Below are positions 1-8,302 of a DNA stretch of 34,819 nucleotides, in pieces. The notes under the pieces are model-generated. The model did no database searches, was not told the DNA's origin, and saw only the letters and a list, made by a program, of their open reading frames with translations. Position numbers and translations under genes: made by a program. The first letter of the stretch is position 1; every line of letters begins with the position of its first letter. Origin of the DNA: Candidatus Sabulitectum sp. (GTDB taxonomy: Bacteria > Fermentibacterota > Fermentibacteria > Fermentibacterales > JCC-6); the NCBI GenBank assembly GCA_029938555.1, contig JAOZUR010000029.1, positions 1 through 34,819 on the forward strand, in the 5' to 3' direction.

Positions 1-371
1 ATTGCAAAATTTTGATGTTACTACCAATGAATCACCTAATAGTAAACCGGATAAACTGTATACGTGAAGATTGCCGCCATTCTCTGATTTTGAAAGTATT
101 GCAAGTGAAGTATCAGATAATGCTATTACATCAAATCAGAAGACTTGCCTAAAGACAAAACAAAGCTAAAAGCTCTGATTCAAAAAACTAAAGAAAAAGC
201 AATAACTCAACTATTTCAATACAAGCAAAGCCGCAGCATTACCTGCAAATTGATCAAGCTGAATCAAAAAATGACTGTAACATACCCTTGTTACGAACAC
301 TAACTGTATGTAACATGCCCTTGTTATAGACAAAATGCAACGCTCAACATTTTGCAGATATGAATAAATGC
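1..371. other. Left-edge stretch without a convincing gene
   Basis: No start codon with a ribosome binding site and no recognisable protein is visible. A plus-strand frame is open from 121 to 303, about 60 codons rich in Lys, Gln and Thr, but it has no start and follows a stop. It may be a remnant of a decayed gene or chance. The only clear structure is the repeat pair at 276-326. The stretch lies beyond the end of the minus-strand mbx operon. Confidence 0.5.
276..326. repeat. Two direct 18-bp repeats, each with internal dyad symmetry
   Basis: TGTAACATACCCTTGTTA (276-293) is repeated with one change at 309-326 (TGTAACATGCCCTTGTTA), start to start 33 bp. In the first copy GTAACA and TGTTAC form a 6-bp inverted repeat around a 6-nt centre (277-294). 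This could be a tandem regulator site or a small intergenic repeat. Two copies are too few for a CRISPR array. Confidence 0.5.
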
Positions 372-403
372 TTCAGGCGGAAGCTGTTATGCCTCCGCCT
401 GAA
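372..403 (-). terminator. Hairpin terminator after the mbx operon
   Basis: TTCAGGCGGA (372-381) pairs perfectly with TCCGCCTGAA (394-403) around a 12-nt loop. It lies about 19 nt past the TAA stop of the last mbx gene. In the minus direction the stem is followed by an AT-rich but imperfect T tract, so termination may be only partly intrinsic. Confidence 0.6.
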
Positions 404-422
404 ATTTTGTACTATTCTTAGA

Positions 423-2192
423 CTACTTCAAACTCTTTTCAATACCCTTAACAGCTCTAAGACCATCGGCTATTGCGGAGATTGCATCTCCCGCACCTGG
501 TGTTATGTCTCCACCGGCAAAGATGTTCTTGTAACCTGTGTACTGGTTATCGTTAACTATGATCCGGCCCCATTTAAGCTTCATTTCCTTCTGCATGCTT
601 TCAGGAATGAATTCAATGTCTGAGGTCTGACCAATTGCCGAGTAAAGAATGTCTGCTTCAATTACATGTTCAACATCATCCTTTGGTTTCGGAGAAGGTC
701 TGCCACCCTTAGGGTTAGGTACCATTTTAGCCTCAAAGTAGTAGTATTTAATTCCAGTTTTGGTTTTCTCAATTCTGATAGGAATTGTTTTAACTCTGAA
801 ATCAATATTTTCTTCAAGTGCTTCGTGGATTTCCTCATCATCTGCAGGCATGTCTTCAACACGCCTTCTGTAGGAAAGAATTACATCTGCCCCAAGCCTT
901 ACACAAGTTCTGGCAGCATCCATGGCAACATTTCCTCCGCCAACAACCACTATTGTTTTACCTTTGAGGCTTTCGCTATTTTCAGGCGATTTCATCAAAA
1001 GTTCAAAAGCGGGTTTAACTCCTGGAAGGTCTTCCCCTTCAATTCTCGCACTTGATGGTTTCTGAAGGCCTACGGCAAGGTAAACTGCATCAAATTTCTC
1101 TGAAAGCTCGCTGAGCAATTTTTGAGAAATAGTTTTGTTGTAGTGTAACTTTACTCCGGCTTCCTTAAACACTTCCATCTGTTTAGCTAAACCACTTTCT
1201 GGAAGTCTGTATTCAGGAATAGCTTTCCAGGCAACTCCTCCACCCTGTTCAAGTTTGTCGTAAACATGAACTTCATAACCCTTGCGGGAAAGGTAATAAG
1301 CTGCACTTAGACCGGACGGACCGGCACCCACAACAGCAACTTTTTTACCATTTGGTTTACCTGGTTTTGATTCTGCTTCAAGAACCTCAGAAAGAGATTC
1401 AAACTGCTCGCAGGCAAATCTTTTGAGCCATCTAATTGCAATGGCTTCACCCTGATAACCCATGGCGCATACTGTTTCACATTCACGGGTACAAACTTTT
1501 CCACACATTTCAGGAAGTGGATTGTTGTCGTAGAACAATTTTACAGCGTCAACGAATCTACCTTCAGCAATTGCCTTCAAGTAATCGGGAATATGCATGT
1601 GAGCAGGGCATGCACTTATGCACAAACCACACTCAATACATCTGGATGCTTCATCCATTGCCTGCTGAACAGTATAACCCTTAACAACTTCATCAAAATT
1701 CTTGATTCGTTGTTCAGGTGTTTCAATTGTCATTTCTTCTCTTGGAGAACCTGCCCATCCAAGAACTTCATTATCTTGTTTGAAGCCTTTTTCATTACCA
1801 TCCCATGGTTTTTTGTCAATTCCAGGGGTATAACGGCAAGTGTTTGGATCTTCAGTAACCCAGCTGTATTCATTTGAAAGACTTAAAGAGCCTGTTGAGC
1901 AAACATCAATACAGAGACCGCACCAGCAGCACCGACCGTAATCAACAGTAGGCCTGAGGCCGGAATCACCCTTTGATGTTTCAACTGTGTCTTGCTTTGT
2001 CATATCAATTGCTTTGTTTTCACAAATAACAGCACAACTGCCACAACCAATACACTTGTCTGAATCATTCTTATGAAAACCCCTGTACCGATCTGCACCG
2101 GGATTAGGCTGAGTTGGATATGGGATTGTATCTACTTTTTTAGCTGCCCTGGACCAGGCCAGGAATGGTGAAATTACATCTGTGAATTTCAT
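423..2192 (-). CDS. MbxN/NuoI-like ferredoxin subunit fused to an NfnB/GltD-like NADPH oxidoreductase
   Basis: This 589-residue protein joins two modules normally encoded separately. Residues 1-110 form a two-cluster ferredoxin of the NuoI/MbhN type, with C47-C50-C53-C57 and C88-C91-C94-C98 in Cx2Cx2Cx3C spacing. Residues 155-589 form an NfnB/GltD-type flavoprotein: a second Fe-S region starting at C185-C188-C191-C195, a C-rich motif (MCGKVCTRECETVC), an FAD Rossmann motif VVGAGPSGLSAA near 290, and an NADPH motif VVGGGNVAMDAA near 425 followed by YRRR, which fits the 2'-phosphate. A C-terminal FAD motif (IFAGGD) is present. The start is the ATG at 2192, preceded by AGGTAGG. An ATG upstream at 2225 lies inside mbxL and is less likely. 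The gene is last in the operon, 8 nt after mbxL. Inference: it supplies or withdraws electrons as NADPH at the peripheral arm of the membrane complex. The domain calls are firm; the direction of electron flow is not visible. Confidence 0.9.
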   Translation of the reverse strand: MKFTDVISPFLAWSRAAKKVDTIPYPTQPNPGADRYRGFHKNDSDKCIGCGSCAVICENKAIDMTKQDTVETSKGDSGLRPTVDYGRCCWCGLCIDVCSTGSLSLSNEYSWVTEDPNTCRYTPGIDKKPWDGNEKGFKQDNEVLGWAGSPREEMTIETPEQRIKNFDEVVKGYTVQQAMDEASRCIECGLCISACPAHMHIPDYLKAIAEGRFVDAVKLFYDNNPLPEMCGKVCTRECETVCAMGYQGEAIAIRWLKRFACEQFESLSEVLEAESKPGKPNGKKVAVVGAGPSGLSAAYYLSRKGYEVHVYDKLEQGGGVAWKAIPEYRLPESGLAKQMEVFKEAGVKLHYNKTISQKLLSELSEKFDAVYLAVGLQKPSSARIEGEDLPGVKPAFELLMKSPENSESLKGKTIVVVGGGNVAMDAARTCVRLGADVILSYRRRVEDMPADDEEIHEALEENIDFRVKTIPIRIEKTKTGIKYYYFEAKMVPNPKGGRPSPKPKDDVEHVIEADILYSAIGQTSDIEFIPESMQKEMKLKWGRIIVNDNQYTGYKNIFAGGDITPGAGDAISAIADGLRAVKGIEKSLK

Positions 2193-2200
2193 ATTAATTC

Positions 2201-3334
2201 CTACCTTTCTATTTCTGGCGGACATGTGGTAAGACTTACCATGATGTTGGAAACATCTGCGATATTTGCACCCACAAGCATTCTTTCAAGCAGCGGAACT
2301 GCATGAACATACGAAGGACCTCTAACATGTATTCTTCTTGGTGTTAAAGAACCGTCACTTACCACATAATAACCATACTCACCACGGGATGATTCCACTC
2401 TGGTGTATACTTCACCTGCTGGAACCCGCCATGTGGTAAGGTTGGGTAATTTCGTGGCAACCGGACCATTCTTGGGCATTTTCTTCAGTATCTGTCTGAT
2501 TAAAGACATGCTCTGGCTAATTTCTCTTCTTCTTACCATTGCTCTTGCGAAGATGTCATTTCCAGTTTCTGTAACTACATCAAACTCAAGCTGATTGTAA
2601 ACCTCGTAAGGGGCATCTTTTCGAAGATCACGGGTGGAACCACTGGCTCTAGCCACAGGGCCCACAAGACCGTACTCTTCAATCCATTCAGGTTTTACAA
2701 TTCCAACACCCTGTGTACGAAGTTTGAAAATTGCATTGTTTAGTACAAGGCGATCGAGCTCTGGAAGCCTTTCTTCTATCTTCTTCAGAACAGCTTCAAC
2801 TCTTCCCTCAAACCCTTCAGGCAAGTCGCGTCTAACACCACCAGGCTGAATAAATATATGATAGATTCTTGCACCGGTAAGTTCTTCAAAAAGGTCAAGA
2901 ACAAAATCGCGGAAGGTGATTCCCCACATGCCAGCAGTATGCAGGCCAAGTGTACCTGACTGGCCTCCAAAGGCCATAAGATTCACTGCAAATCTTGCCA
3001 GTTCAAGAACAAGAGTTCTAATCCATTTTGCTTTTTCAGGAACTTCAATACCTGCAAGCTCTTCAATTGCCATAGCGTAACATTCTTCATTTATGTCTGG
3101 TTCAGGCACGCAAATTCTACACACAAGGGGGAAGTTCTGAATCCAGAGTCTTTTCTCCATTAGCTTTTCAAAAGCTCTGTGCAGATAACCTACATGAGTA
3201 ATTGCCTTTGTAACCTGATCACCATCAAACCACATTTCAATACTCATGTTTCCTGTAACACCAGGGTGCTGAGGACCGAAGTACAGGTGTGTGGTTTTTT
3301 TCGGGTCTGTTGCGGGATCAATAACTGCACCCAT
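2201..3334 (-). CDS. mbxL: MbxL/NuoD-like large subunit with a degenerate NiFe site
   Basis: The 377-residue protein belongs to the NiFe-hydrogenase large subunit / complex I 49-kDa family. Motifs include FGPQHPG near residue 19, HVGYLHRAFEKL near 47 and GLVGPVARASG in the middle. The N-terminal Cys pair is present (C72-x2-C75 in CRIC, with another Cys at C85). Where a hydrogenase ends with CxxC, this protein reads TTCPPEIER, keeping one Cys (C371) and losing the other. It therefore should not hold a NiFe centre, as in the Mbx/Mbs branch. The start is the ATG at 3334, which overlaps the mbxK stop by one base (TAATG) and has GGAGG 7-8 nt upstream. An in-frame ATG at 3376 lies inside mbxK and lacks that support. 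The protein sits in the cytoplasmic arm between MbxJ and the quinone-site-like region. Confidence 0.88.
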   Translation of the reverse strand: MGAVIDPATDPKKTTHLYFGPQHPGVTGNMSIEMWFDGDQVTKAITHVGYLHRAFEKLMEKRLWIQNFPLVCRICVPEPDINEECYAMAIEELAGIEVPEKAKWIRTLVLELARFAVNLMAFGGQSGTLGLHTAGMWGITFRDFVLDLFEELTGARIYHIFIQPGGVRRDLPEGFEGRVEAVLKKIEERLPELDRLVLNNAIFKLRTQGVGIVKPEWIEEYGLVGPVARASGSTRDLRKDAPYEVYNQLEFDVVTETGNDIFARAMVRRREISQSMSLIRQILKKMPKNGPVATKLPNLTTWRVPAGEVYTRVESSRGEYGYYVVSDGSLTPRRIHVRGPSYVHAVPLLERMLVGANIADVSNIMVSLTTCPPEIER

Positions 3335-3897
3335 TACTTTTCCTCCTTCCGTTTTTGCCCCATAGGGGTGTTCCATTCGCCGACCATGTCGCCGATATAC
3401 TGCCTTGGATCAAGGTGCTCACGGGGCTGCCTCTCACCATATAGTTTCATGGAATATTCTTCTGTAAGGAAATCTCTTCTCATTGGTGGTATATCTTTCC
3501 AGCCTTCAAGAAGGAAATCTTCTCCTTCTCGTGGGTTACCTGGGAAACTTATTCCAAACATCTCGAATATCTCACGCTCAAAGGCACTTGCAGCTGGCCA
3601 GATATCACTTAGGGACGGCACAATACAGTTTTCTCTTGGATACCTAGCACTGATAAGAAGAGTAGTTTCATTGTTGTAGTTTTCCAAAATCCAAGTCATT
3701 TGAAACAAATTCTCTTCCATCCTGTCAACACTGCTTATCAGCTGAAGAGTTTTAAAACCAAGACTGGTTTTCGCCATAAGAATAGCGTCCATAGCTGAAG
3801 CTTTTTCTACCTCCACGTGAAGATAGTTATGCATTTCTCTAACCAGCTTCAATAAGGGGAAACGGATTTCCAGCTCTTTTTTTGTTTTGTCAATCAT
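3334..3897 (-). CDS. mbxK: MbxK/NuoC-like subunit
   Basis: A 187-residue soluble protein with the complex I 30-kDa (NuoC) signature near residues 100-120: WPAASAFEREIFEMFGI, then FPGNP and the MRRDF motif. It carries no cofactor; in this family it links the large subunit to the rest of the cytoplasmic arm. The ATG at 3897 follows a GGGGTG ribosome binding site, 11 nt after the mbxJ stop. The C-terminus is charged (GQKRKEEK), and its stop overlaps the next start, so translation of mbxL is probably coupled. Length and order match the hydrogenase-like MbxJ-K-L arrangement. In true complex I, C and D are often fused; here they are separate. Confidence 0.88.
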   Translation of the reverse strand: MIDKTKKELEIRFPLLKLVREMHNYLHVEVEKASAMDAILMAKTSLGFKTLQLISSVDRMEENLFQMTWILENYNNETTLLISARYPRENCIVPSLSDIWPAASAFEREIFEMFGISFPGNPREGEDFLLEGWKDIPPMRRDFLTEEYSMKLYGERQPREHLDPRQYIGDMVGEWNTPMGQKRKEEK

Positions 3898-3908
3898 ATT
3901 TTCACCCC

Positions 3909-4472
3909 TTACCAGTTGTAATCAGGAAGATCCCAATCAGTGATGATCTTCTTCTGGTTTTCCCGGTAATAATCCAGGTTTTCCTTGTAATGTTTCCATC
4001 CCTGTGCCCTGCCATCTTTGATCTTCTGCATTAGAAGACTAAAACCATCAATGACAGCTTCAGGTCTAGGCATGCATCCCATTACATAAACATCCACCGG
4101 CAGGTACTTATCAAGTACATTCAGTGTGTTGTATGAATCAAAATACATTCCTCCATTTATGGTGCAGGAACCAAGGGCTATGATATACTTAGGATCCTGA
4201 ATTTGCTCATAAACCCTGATAACTCTTTTTAAGGTTTTAGTGGCAAGATACCCTGATATTATCAAAACATCCGCCTGCCTTGGTGTAGGTCGCATGGCAA
4301 TTCCAAAACGCTCCATATCAAATCGTGAAGTGCCAAGTGGTCGAAGCTCAATTGCACCACACCCGGTACCGTAAGCTGTTACCCAAAGGCTATTTGCCCT
4401 GGCCATATTATTGATTTTTTCTAACATTCCTTTTTTTACCCCGGGCTTTTCCGGGCGCTGATTGCAATACAT
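3909..4472 (-). CDS. mbxJ: MbxJ/NuoB-like Fe-S small subunit
   Basis: This 187-residue protein is the NuoB / hydrogenase small-subunit homologue that carries the terminal N2-type 4Fe-4S cluster. GTGCGAIE (C38, E42), GSCTINGG (C103) and MGCMPRPE (C133) are visible. Complex I has a tandem CC at the first motif and hydrogenases have CxxC; here the second position is Gly (CG), so only three of the usual four Cys ligands are apparent. The start is the ATG at 4472, preceded by AGGAGG at a 5-nt spacing; a GTG just before it is too close to the ribosome binding site. The gene is 9 nt downstream of mbxM. It would pass electrons between MbxN and the MbxL site. The family assignment is firm. Confidence 0.88.
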   Translation of the reverse strand: MYCNQRPEKPGVKKGMLEKINNMARANSLWVTAYGTGCGAIELRPLGTSRFDMERFGIAMRPTPRQADVLIISGYLATKTLKRVIRVYEQIQDPKYIIALGSCTINGGMYFDSYNTLNVLDKYLPVDVYVMGCMPRPEAVIDGFSLLMQKIKDGRAQGWKHYKENLDYYRENQKKIITDWDLPDYNW

Positions 4473-4481
4473 CACAACCTC

Positions 4482-5381
4482 CTAAAGCATCACGCGGATA
4501 AGATCCACGAGGGCAAGAGATGTTGGAACAAACCAGAGAAATCTAATGCTCTGTTCTGTTCTGAATCTTGGGAATACCGAACTAACAACAACTGGATACA
4601 TGTAAAGAAGGAAAGTTTTTACTAAAAGACTAATCCAATTTGAAGCGCCACCGAACAGCAGACTTACAAAAAGAATCAATTTTGCAGTCCCAAAAAGAGC
4701 TCTGCCACTGAACATAAACGAAAGGAACCTACTGCTGTACTCTGTTGGAGGTCCAATAGGGATTTCCTGAGGAGCCAGCACAATGCCAAACGGATATGCC
4801 ATCTGCATTGGAAGGAATGCTATAAGCGCTCCTGCTGATGCAAATGGGAATCGGAAAATATTCCAACTTAGTATCCCCGCCTGCTGAGCTTCTACAATGC
4901 CTTCTATTCTGAAAGTTTTTAGTCCCACTGCAATTGCCACAACGGCAATAGAGAAAGACAATTCATAAGAAGACATCTGAGCAAGACCACGGCTTACAGC
5001 AATCACTGCATAAGGATGACCGGAGTTACCGGCACCAAGAGCCATTCCAAGGCAGCCAAAAAACATGATGTAAATCACCAGGAAAATATCACCGGCAAAA
5101 GACATGTTGTAGGTGATACTGTTTCCAATAACCAATGGAACCATGAGCAATACACAGATAGCTCCTGTGATTCGGAACATTGGAGCCATCCAGAACATTC
5201 CTCCATGATGAATAGAGGATGTTTTTTTGAACAGCTTCCACATATCGATGAAGTTCTGAGTCACACGAGGACCCATTCTTCCATGAATTCTTGCAGTAAC
5301 AGTTCTGGAGATACCGCCTAGCAGCAATCCCCATGATAACGCTCCAAGAATTGTCAGCACAATAGAGACGATGTTACCCAT
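4482..5381 (-). CDS. mbxM: MbxM/NuoH-like membrane anchor subunit
   Basis: A 299-residue hydrophobic protein with about eight membrane segments, homologous to NuoH/MbhM/EchB. The family motif after the first helix is clear (GRMGPRVTQNFIDMWKLFKK), and the acidic helix residue (SSYELSFSIAVV) and the C-terminal FPRFRTEQSIRFLWF are present. This subunit docks the cytoplasmic redox arm on the membrane and starts the chain of polar residues that carries ions to the antiporter subunits. The ATG at 5381 lies 2 nt after the preceding stop; GGAGG sits inside the end of that gene, 9 nt upstream. Confidence 0.9.
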   Translation of the reverse strand: MGNIVSIVLTILGALSWGLLLGGISRTVTARIHGRMGPRVTQNFIDMWKLFKKTSSIHHGGMFWMAPMFRITGAICVLLMVPLVIGNSITYNMSFAGDIFLVIYIMFFGCLGMALGAGNSGHPYAVIAVSRGLAQMSSYELSFSIAVVAIAVGLKTFRIEGIVEAQQAGILSWNIFRFPFASAGALIAFLPMQMAYPFGIVLAPQEIPIGPPTEYSSRFLSFMFSGRALFGTAKLILFVSLLFGGASNWISLLVKTFLLYMYPVVVSSVFPRFRTEQSIRFLWFVPTSLALVDLIRVML

Positions 5382-5383
5382 AG

Positions 5384-8302
5384 TTACATCCCTCCGTTCA
5401 GGAATACGAAAAGAAGCAGGAGGAAAATTAGAGAGTGAGCAAGATATGTTCTACCATCACCGGTGAACAAAGCACGCACACCATCCCCCAGCATATTAAA
5501 TGTTTTGTTTACACCTGAGAAAATTTTCTGAGCATGAATTTTCGGCAAAAAGCTAAGTGCCCTCTGATAAGGTCTGAAGAAGTTGTTAGAGTAATGCACT
5601 TCATCTGCCGAAGGAGGCATCTCACCTGCAAAACCGATATCAAGCTGCCCAACATACTTGGGCTTGTGGCCTGATATCCAGTAGAATACAAAAGCAAATC
5701 CAAAGAGACCCATAACCATCAGCCCAACCATCCAGGCGTTCCATGTTCCCATGGTGGTTAAAACCATATCTCCCTGAATAACAGGAGCCAAACCGGATAA
5801 GCCAATCTTTTCAAGCACTGGAACCAAGAAGTTAAGAAGAATAGTTGGTTTAAAACCTAGAACCATTATCGCCATGGCCAGAAGAGCCTGAGGAATTAAT
5901 AATGGAAGAGGCGCTTCCTTGGCATGAGCATTCTTGGGAGAAAGCTGACCGAGGAAAACTCCGTGAAGAAGTCTGAATGAGTAAAGAAATGCAACAACAG
6001 AAGCAAACATTCCAACTATCAATACAGGCAACCAGCCCTGTTCAATCAGACCGTTGTAAAGAAGCCACTTGCTTCCAAATCCTGCAAGAGGAGGAATACT
6101 TGCAAACGAAATCACGGAAATAAGCGTGAAAGCGAATGTCCATGGCATTTTTTTAACCAATCCACCTAAGTTGTTAAACTCTGTTGTTCCTGTTCTGTAC
6201 AGAACACCTGCTGCACCTAGGAACAAAGCCATCTTGAAGATAAGATGATGAATTGTATGATAAATAGCTGCAGTCCAGCCAAGAATACTGGCCAAACCAA
6301 GACCCATAAGAATGTAACCCAATTGTGAAACACTGGCGTGAGCAAGCATTTTTTTGTAATCAGGTGCAAGAGCTGCAAGAATCGCCCCACCAAGAGCGGT
6401 AAGTGCACCAATCCAGGCAATTACCCTGCCCCATGGCAAAGAAGCTGAAGATGAATTAACCGCAACAGCCACCAACAGAAGTACAGCTGCTTTGGAAGAG
6501 GTTCCCGACAAGAATGCCGGCAAAGTACCAGGTGCTGCAGGGTATGTGCGTACATTCCACAGATGAGTTCCAAATTGACCCATTTTTACCAAAGCTGCAA
6601 TTGTTATTAAAACCGCTGGCACTCCGGCCATGGCAAAACTTCCTTTGGAGAGAAGTATTCCACCAAGAAGGAGATAACCGGAAAGTGAAGCAAACACTGC
6701 ATACCAGAAAGTTCCTTTTGAAGCAGCAGTACCTTTGCTAACACCAATAACTGCTGCGAACGCAGATATTTCCCATAACAGATAAAATGTTAAACCATTA
6801 CCTGCAGCAGGAAGAATAGTTAGTGCCGCACCAGAGATAAGAAGCCAGAACCAGTAGCTTTTTTCGCGACCTATTCTGTTAAATACACCAGGCAGACAAA
6901 GAAGCGTTCCAATTGCAAACAGCCCATGGAAAATATTTCTAAGACCTGCTGATTCAATAATCGAGCCTGAGAAATCAAGTGCCCCCCATGACATGCGTGT
7001 TATCCATACACTTGCAAGAAGCATAAGCAGAACAGCTGCAACTGCTGAAGGCCGTTTTGCGGATTTCTCTCCGGTTTTTTCAGACCTGGCACTCCAGAAC
7101 CGGAACAGGTAAACTGCTTCCAGCAACAGGCCAGCAAGAACTGCATAAAAAATCACAGGGAATCCTGAAGCCAAATGAGCTAAGAAAGCAAATTTTGCCC
7201 AGAAAATCGGCAGTGGTGGAATTCCAGCGAGAAGAAGTATTGGAACAAGGAAAAGCAAGGTTCCAAAACCGCTCCACTGATCTTTTTTCTCTGGATTTCC
7301 AAGCATGAACAGACTAAATTTCGCTATTGATGAAAATATCATCAATACAATAACGGTCTGGGTATAAAACGCACCTGTTGTTGTGCCTGCTGCAACAAGA
7401 AGCAATGAAGCATAAGCAGAGGTGGAGTAACCCATAATTCTACCAGAACTTGATGCCCGAAGGCCAGCAAGCTGGCTGAATACAAGACCGGCAGCGCCAA
7501 TCCATGCGTAAATAATCGGATTACCTATAGGAAGAAGTGGAAGTACTTTAGCTGCCCAAAGAAGGACTGCAAGACTCCATGTTGCACTGTAAAGACCTGC
7601 AACAATTGAACTAGTTCCCTGATAGAAATCAAGCCCCCACCCAGTAAGAGGGAATGCTTTAATTTCTGTTACAATCACTGTGAGTAAAAGAATTGCTACA
7701 ATAACAGCTGACGCCCCTGAAACATTACCAAGAGCTGCAAGGGTAAGCATTCCTGTTGAGCGGTACAAAACAGCCACAGCAAGAAGATATAGTATTGTTA
7801 CAAGACCAGAAACCAGAGCTGCCTTTATTGCAGCTTCCCATCTGCTACCACACTTACAGGCAGCGGTCAGGCCAATTGTTACAATTGATCCGATTTCCAG
7901 AAAAACAAATGAGTTAAAAATATCAGTTGCAAACAGCAAACCAAGAGATGCTGTAAGAAGTGCAAGAATTAGCGGTTGACTCTTTGGAGTAGTCAGTGCA
8001 AATCTATGCAGTGAAAAAATTGTAGCAGCATACATTACTATTGCTGCAAGTGTGCCACCGGCGGTTATCTCCAGATTGATACTCAAAGGAGGAGATCCAA
8101 CACCTGTGGAAAGAATAACCGAGTCAGAAAGATCTCGAAGATTCCATGCACCCAATTGGATTGATAACATAATAACAGCAATCAAACCGGCAGTAAGCAT
8201 CAGATAGCTCACAACCCGGGATGCTTTGGGGCTTTTTCCAGGAAGCCATGCATTAATAAAGGCCCCTAGAAGCGGCAGGAAAATAGCTAGTGCTTTTACC
8301 AT
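5384..8302 (-). CDS. Fused double MrpD/NuoN-like antiporter subunit (MbxH-MbxH')
   Basis: This 972-residue, very hydrophobic protein is about twice the length of one antiporter-like subunit. The first half (about 1-440) has a Lys in the TM7 motif (IKAFPLTGWGLDF), but the usual His and Pro around it are altered. The second half (about 450-880) keeps a better MrpD-like pattern: VKMGQFGTHLW, then DYKKMLAHASVSQLGYI. The C-terminal 90 residues include a polar stretch and a last helix, resembling the lateral-helix extension of NuoL/MbxH'. Separate mbxH and mbxH' genes occur in the archaeal Mbx cluster; here they are one polypeptide with no stop or frameshift. It overlaps mbxG by 7 nt. Two antiporter-like units per complex suggest two ion channels per redox event. 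Whether Na+ or H+ moves cannot be told from this. Confidence 0.87.
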   Translation of the reverse strand: MVKALAIFLPLLGAFINAWLPGKSPKASRVVSYLMLTAGLIAVIMLSIQLGAWNLRDLSDSVILSTGVGSPPLSINLEITAGGTLAAIVMYAATIFSLHRFALTTPKSQPLILALLTASLGLLFATDIFNSFVFLEIGSIVTIGLTAACKCGSRWEAAIKAALVSGLVTILYLLAVAVLYRSTGMLTLAALGNVSGASAVIVAILLLTVIVTEIKAFPLTGWGLDFYQGTSSIVAGLYSATWSLAVLLWAAKVLPLLPIGNPIIYAWIGAAGLVFSQLAGLRASSSGRIMGYSTSAYASLLLVAAGTTTGAFYTQTVIVLMIFSSIAKFSLFMLGNPEKKDQWSGFGTLLFLVPILLLAGIPPLPIFWAKFAFLAHLASGFPVIFYAVLAGLLLEAVYLFRFWSARSEKTGEKSAKRPSAVAAVLLMLLASVWITRMSWGALDFSGSIIESAGLRNIFHGLFAIGTLLCLPGVFNRIGREKSYWFWLLISGAALTILPAAGNGLTFYLLWEISAFAAVIGVSKGTAASKGTFWYAVFASLSGYLLLGGILLSKGSFAMAGVPAVLITIAALVKMGQFGTHLWNVRTYPAAPGTLPAFLSGTSSKAAVLLLVAVAVNSSSASLPWGRVIAWIGALTALGGAILAALAPDYKKMLAHASVSQLGYILMGLGLASILGWTAAIYHTIHHLIFKMALFLGAAGVLYRTGTTEFNNLGGLVKKMPWTFAFTLISVISFASIPPLAGFGSKWLLYNGLIEQGWLPVLIVGMFASVVAFLYSFRLLHGVFLGQLSPKNAHAKEAPLPLLIPQALLAMAIMVLGFKPTILLNFLVPVLEKIGLSGLAPVIQGDMVLTTMGTWNAWMVGLMVMGLFGFAFVFYWISGHKPKYVGQLDIGFAGEMPPSADEVHYSNNFFRPYQRALSFLPKIHAQKIFSGVNKTFNMLGDGVRALFTGDGRTYLAHSLIFLLLLFVFLNGGM

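Noticed and set aside
276-326. CRISPR array
   Set aside because: There are only two repeats, of 18 bp with a 15-bp gap, and no cas genes in the window.
666-1055. Plus-strand small protein opposite the Mbx-Nfn fusion
   Set aside because: It is antisense to a well-supported gene, has no ribosome binding site, and no recognisable domain.
2201-4472. Active [NiFe] group 4 hydrogenase
   Set aside because: The overall operon resembles Mbh, but the large subunit lacks one of the C-terminal NiFe cysteines and the small subunit lacks the hydrogenase CxxC. No NiFe maturation genes are present in the window.
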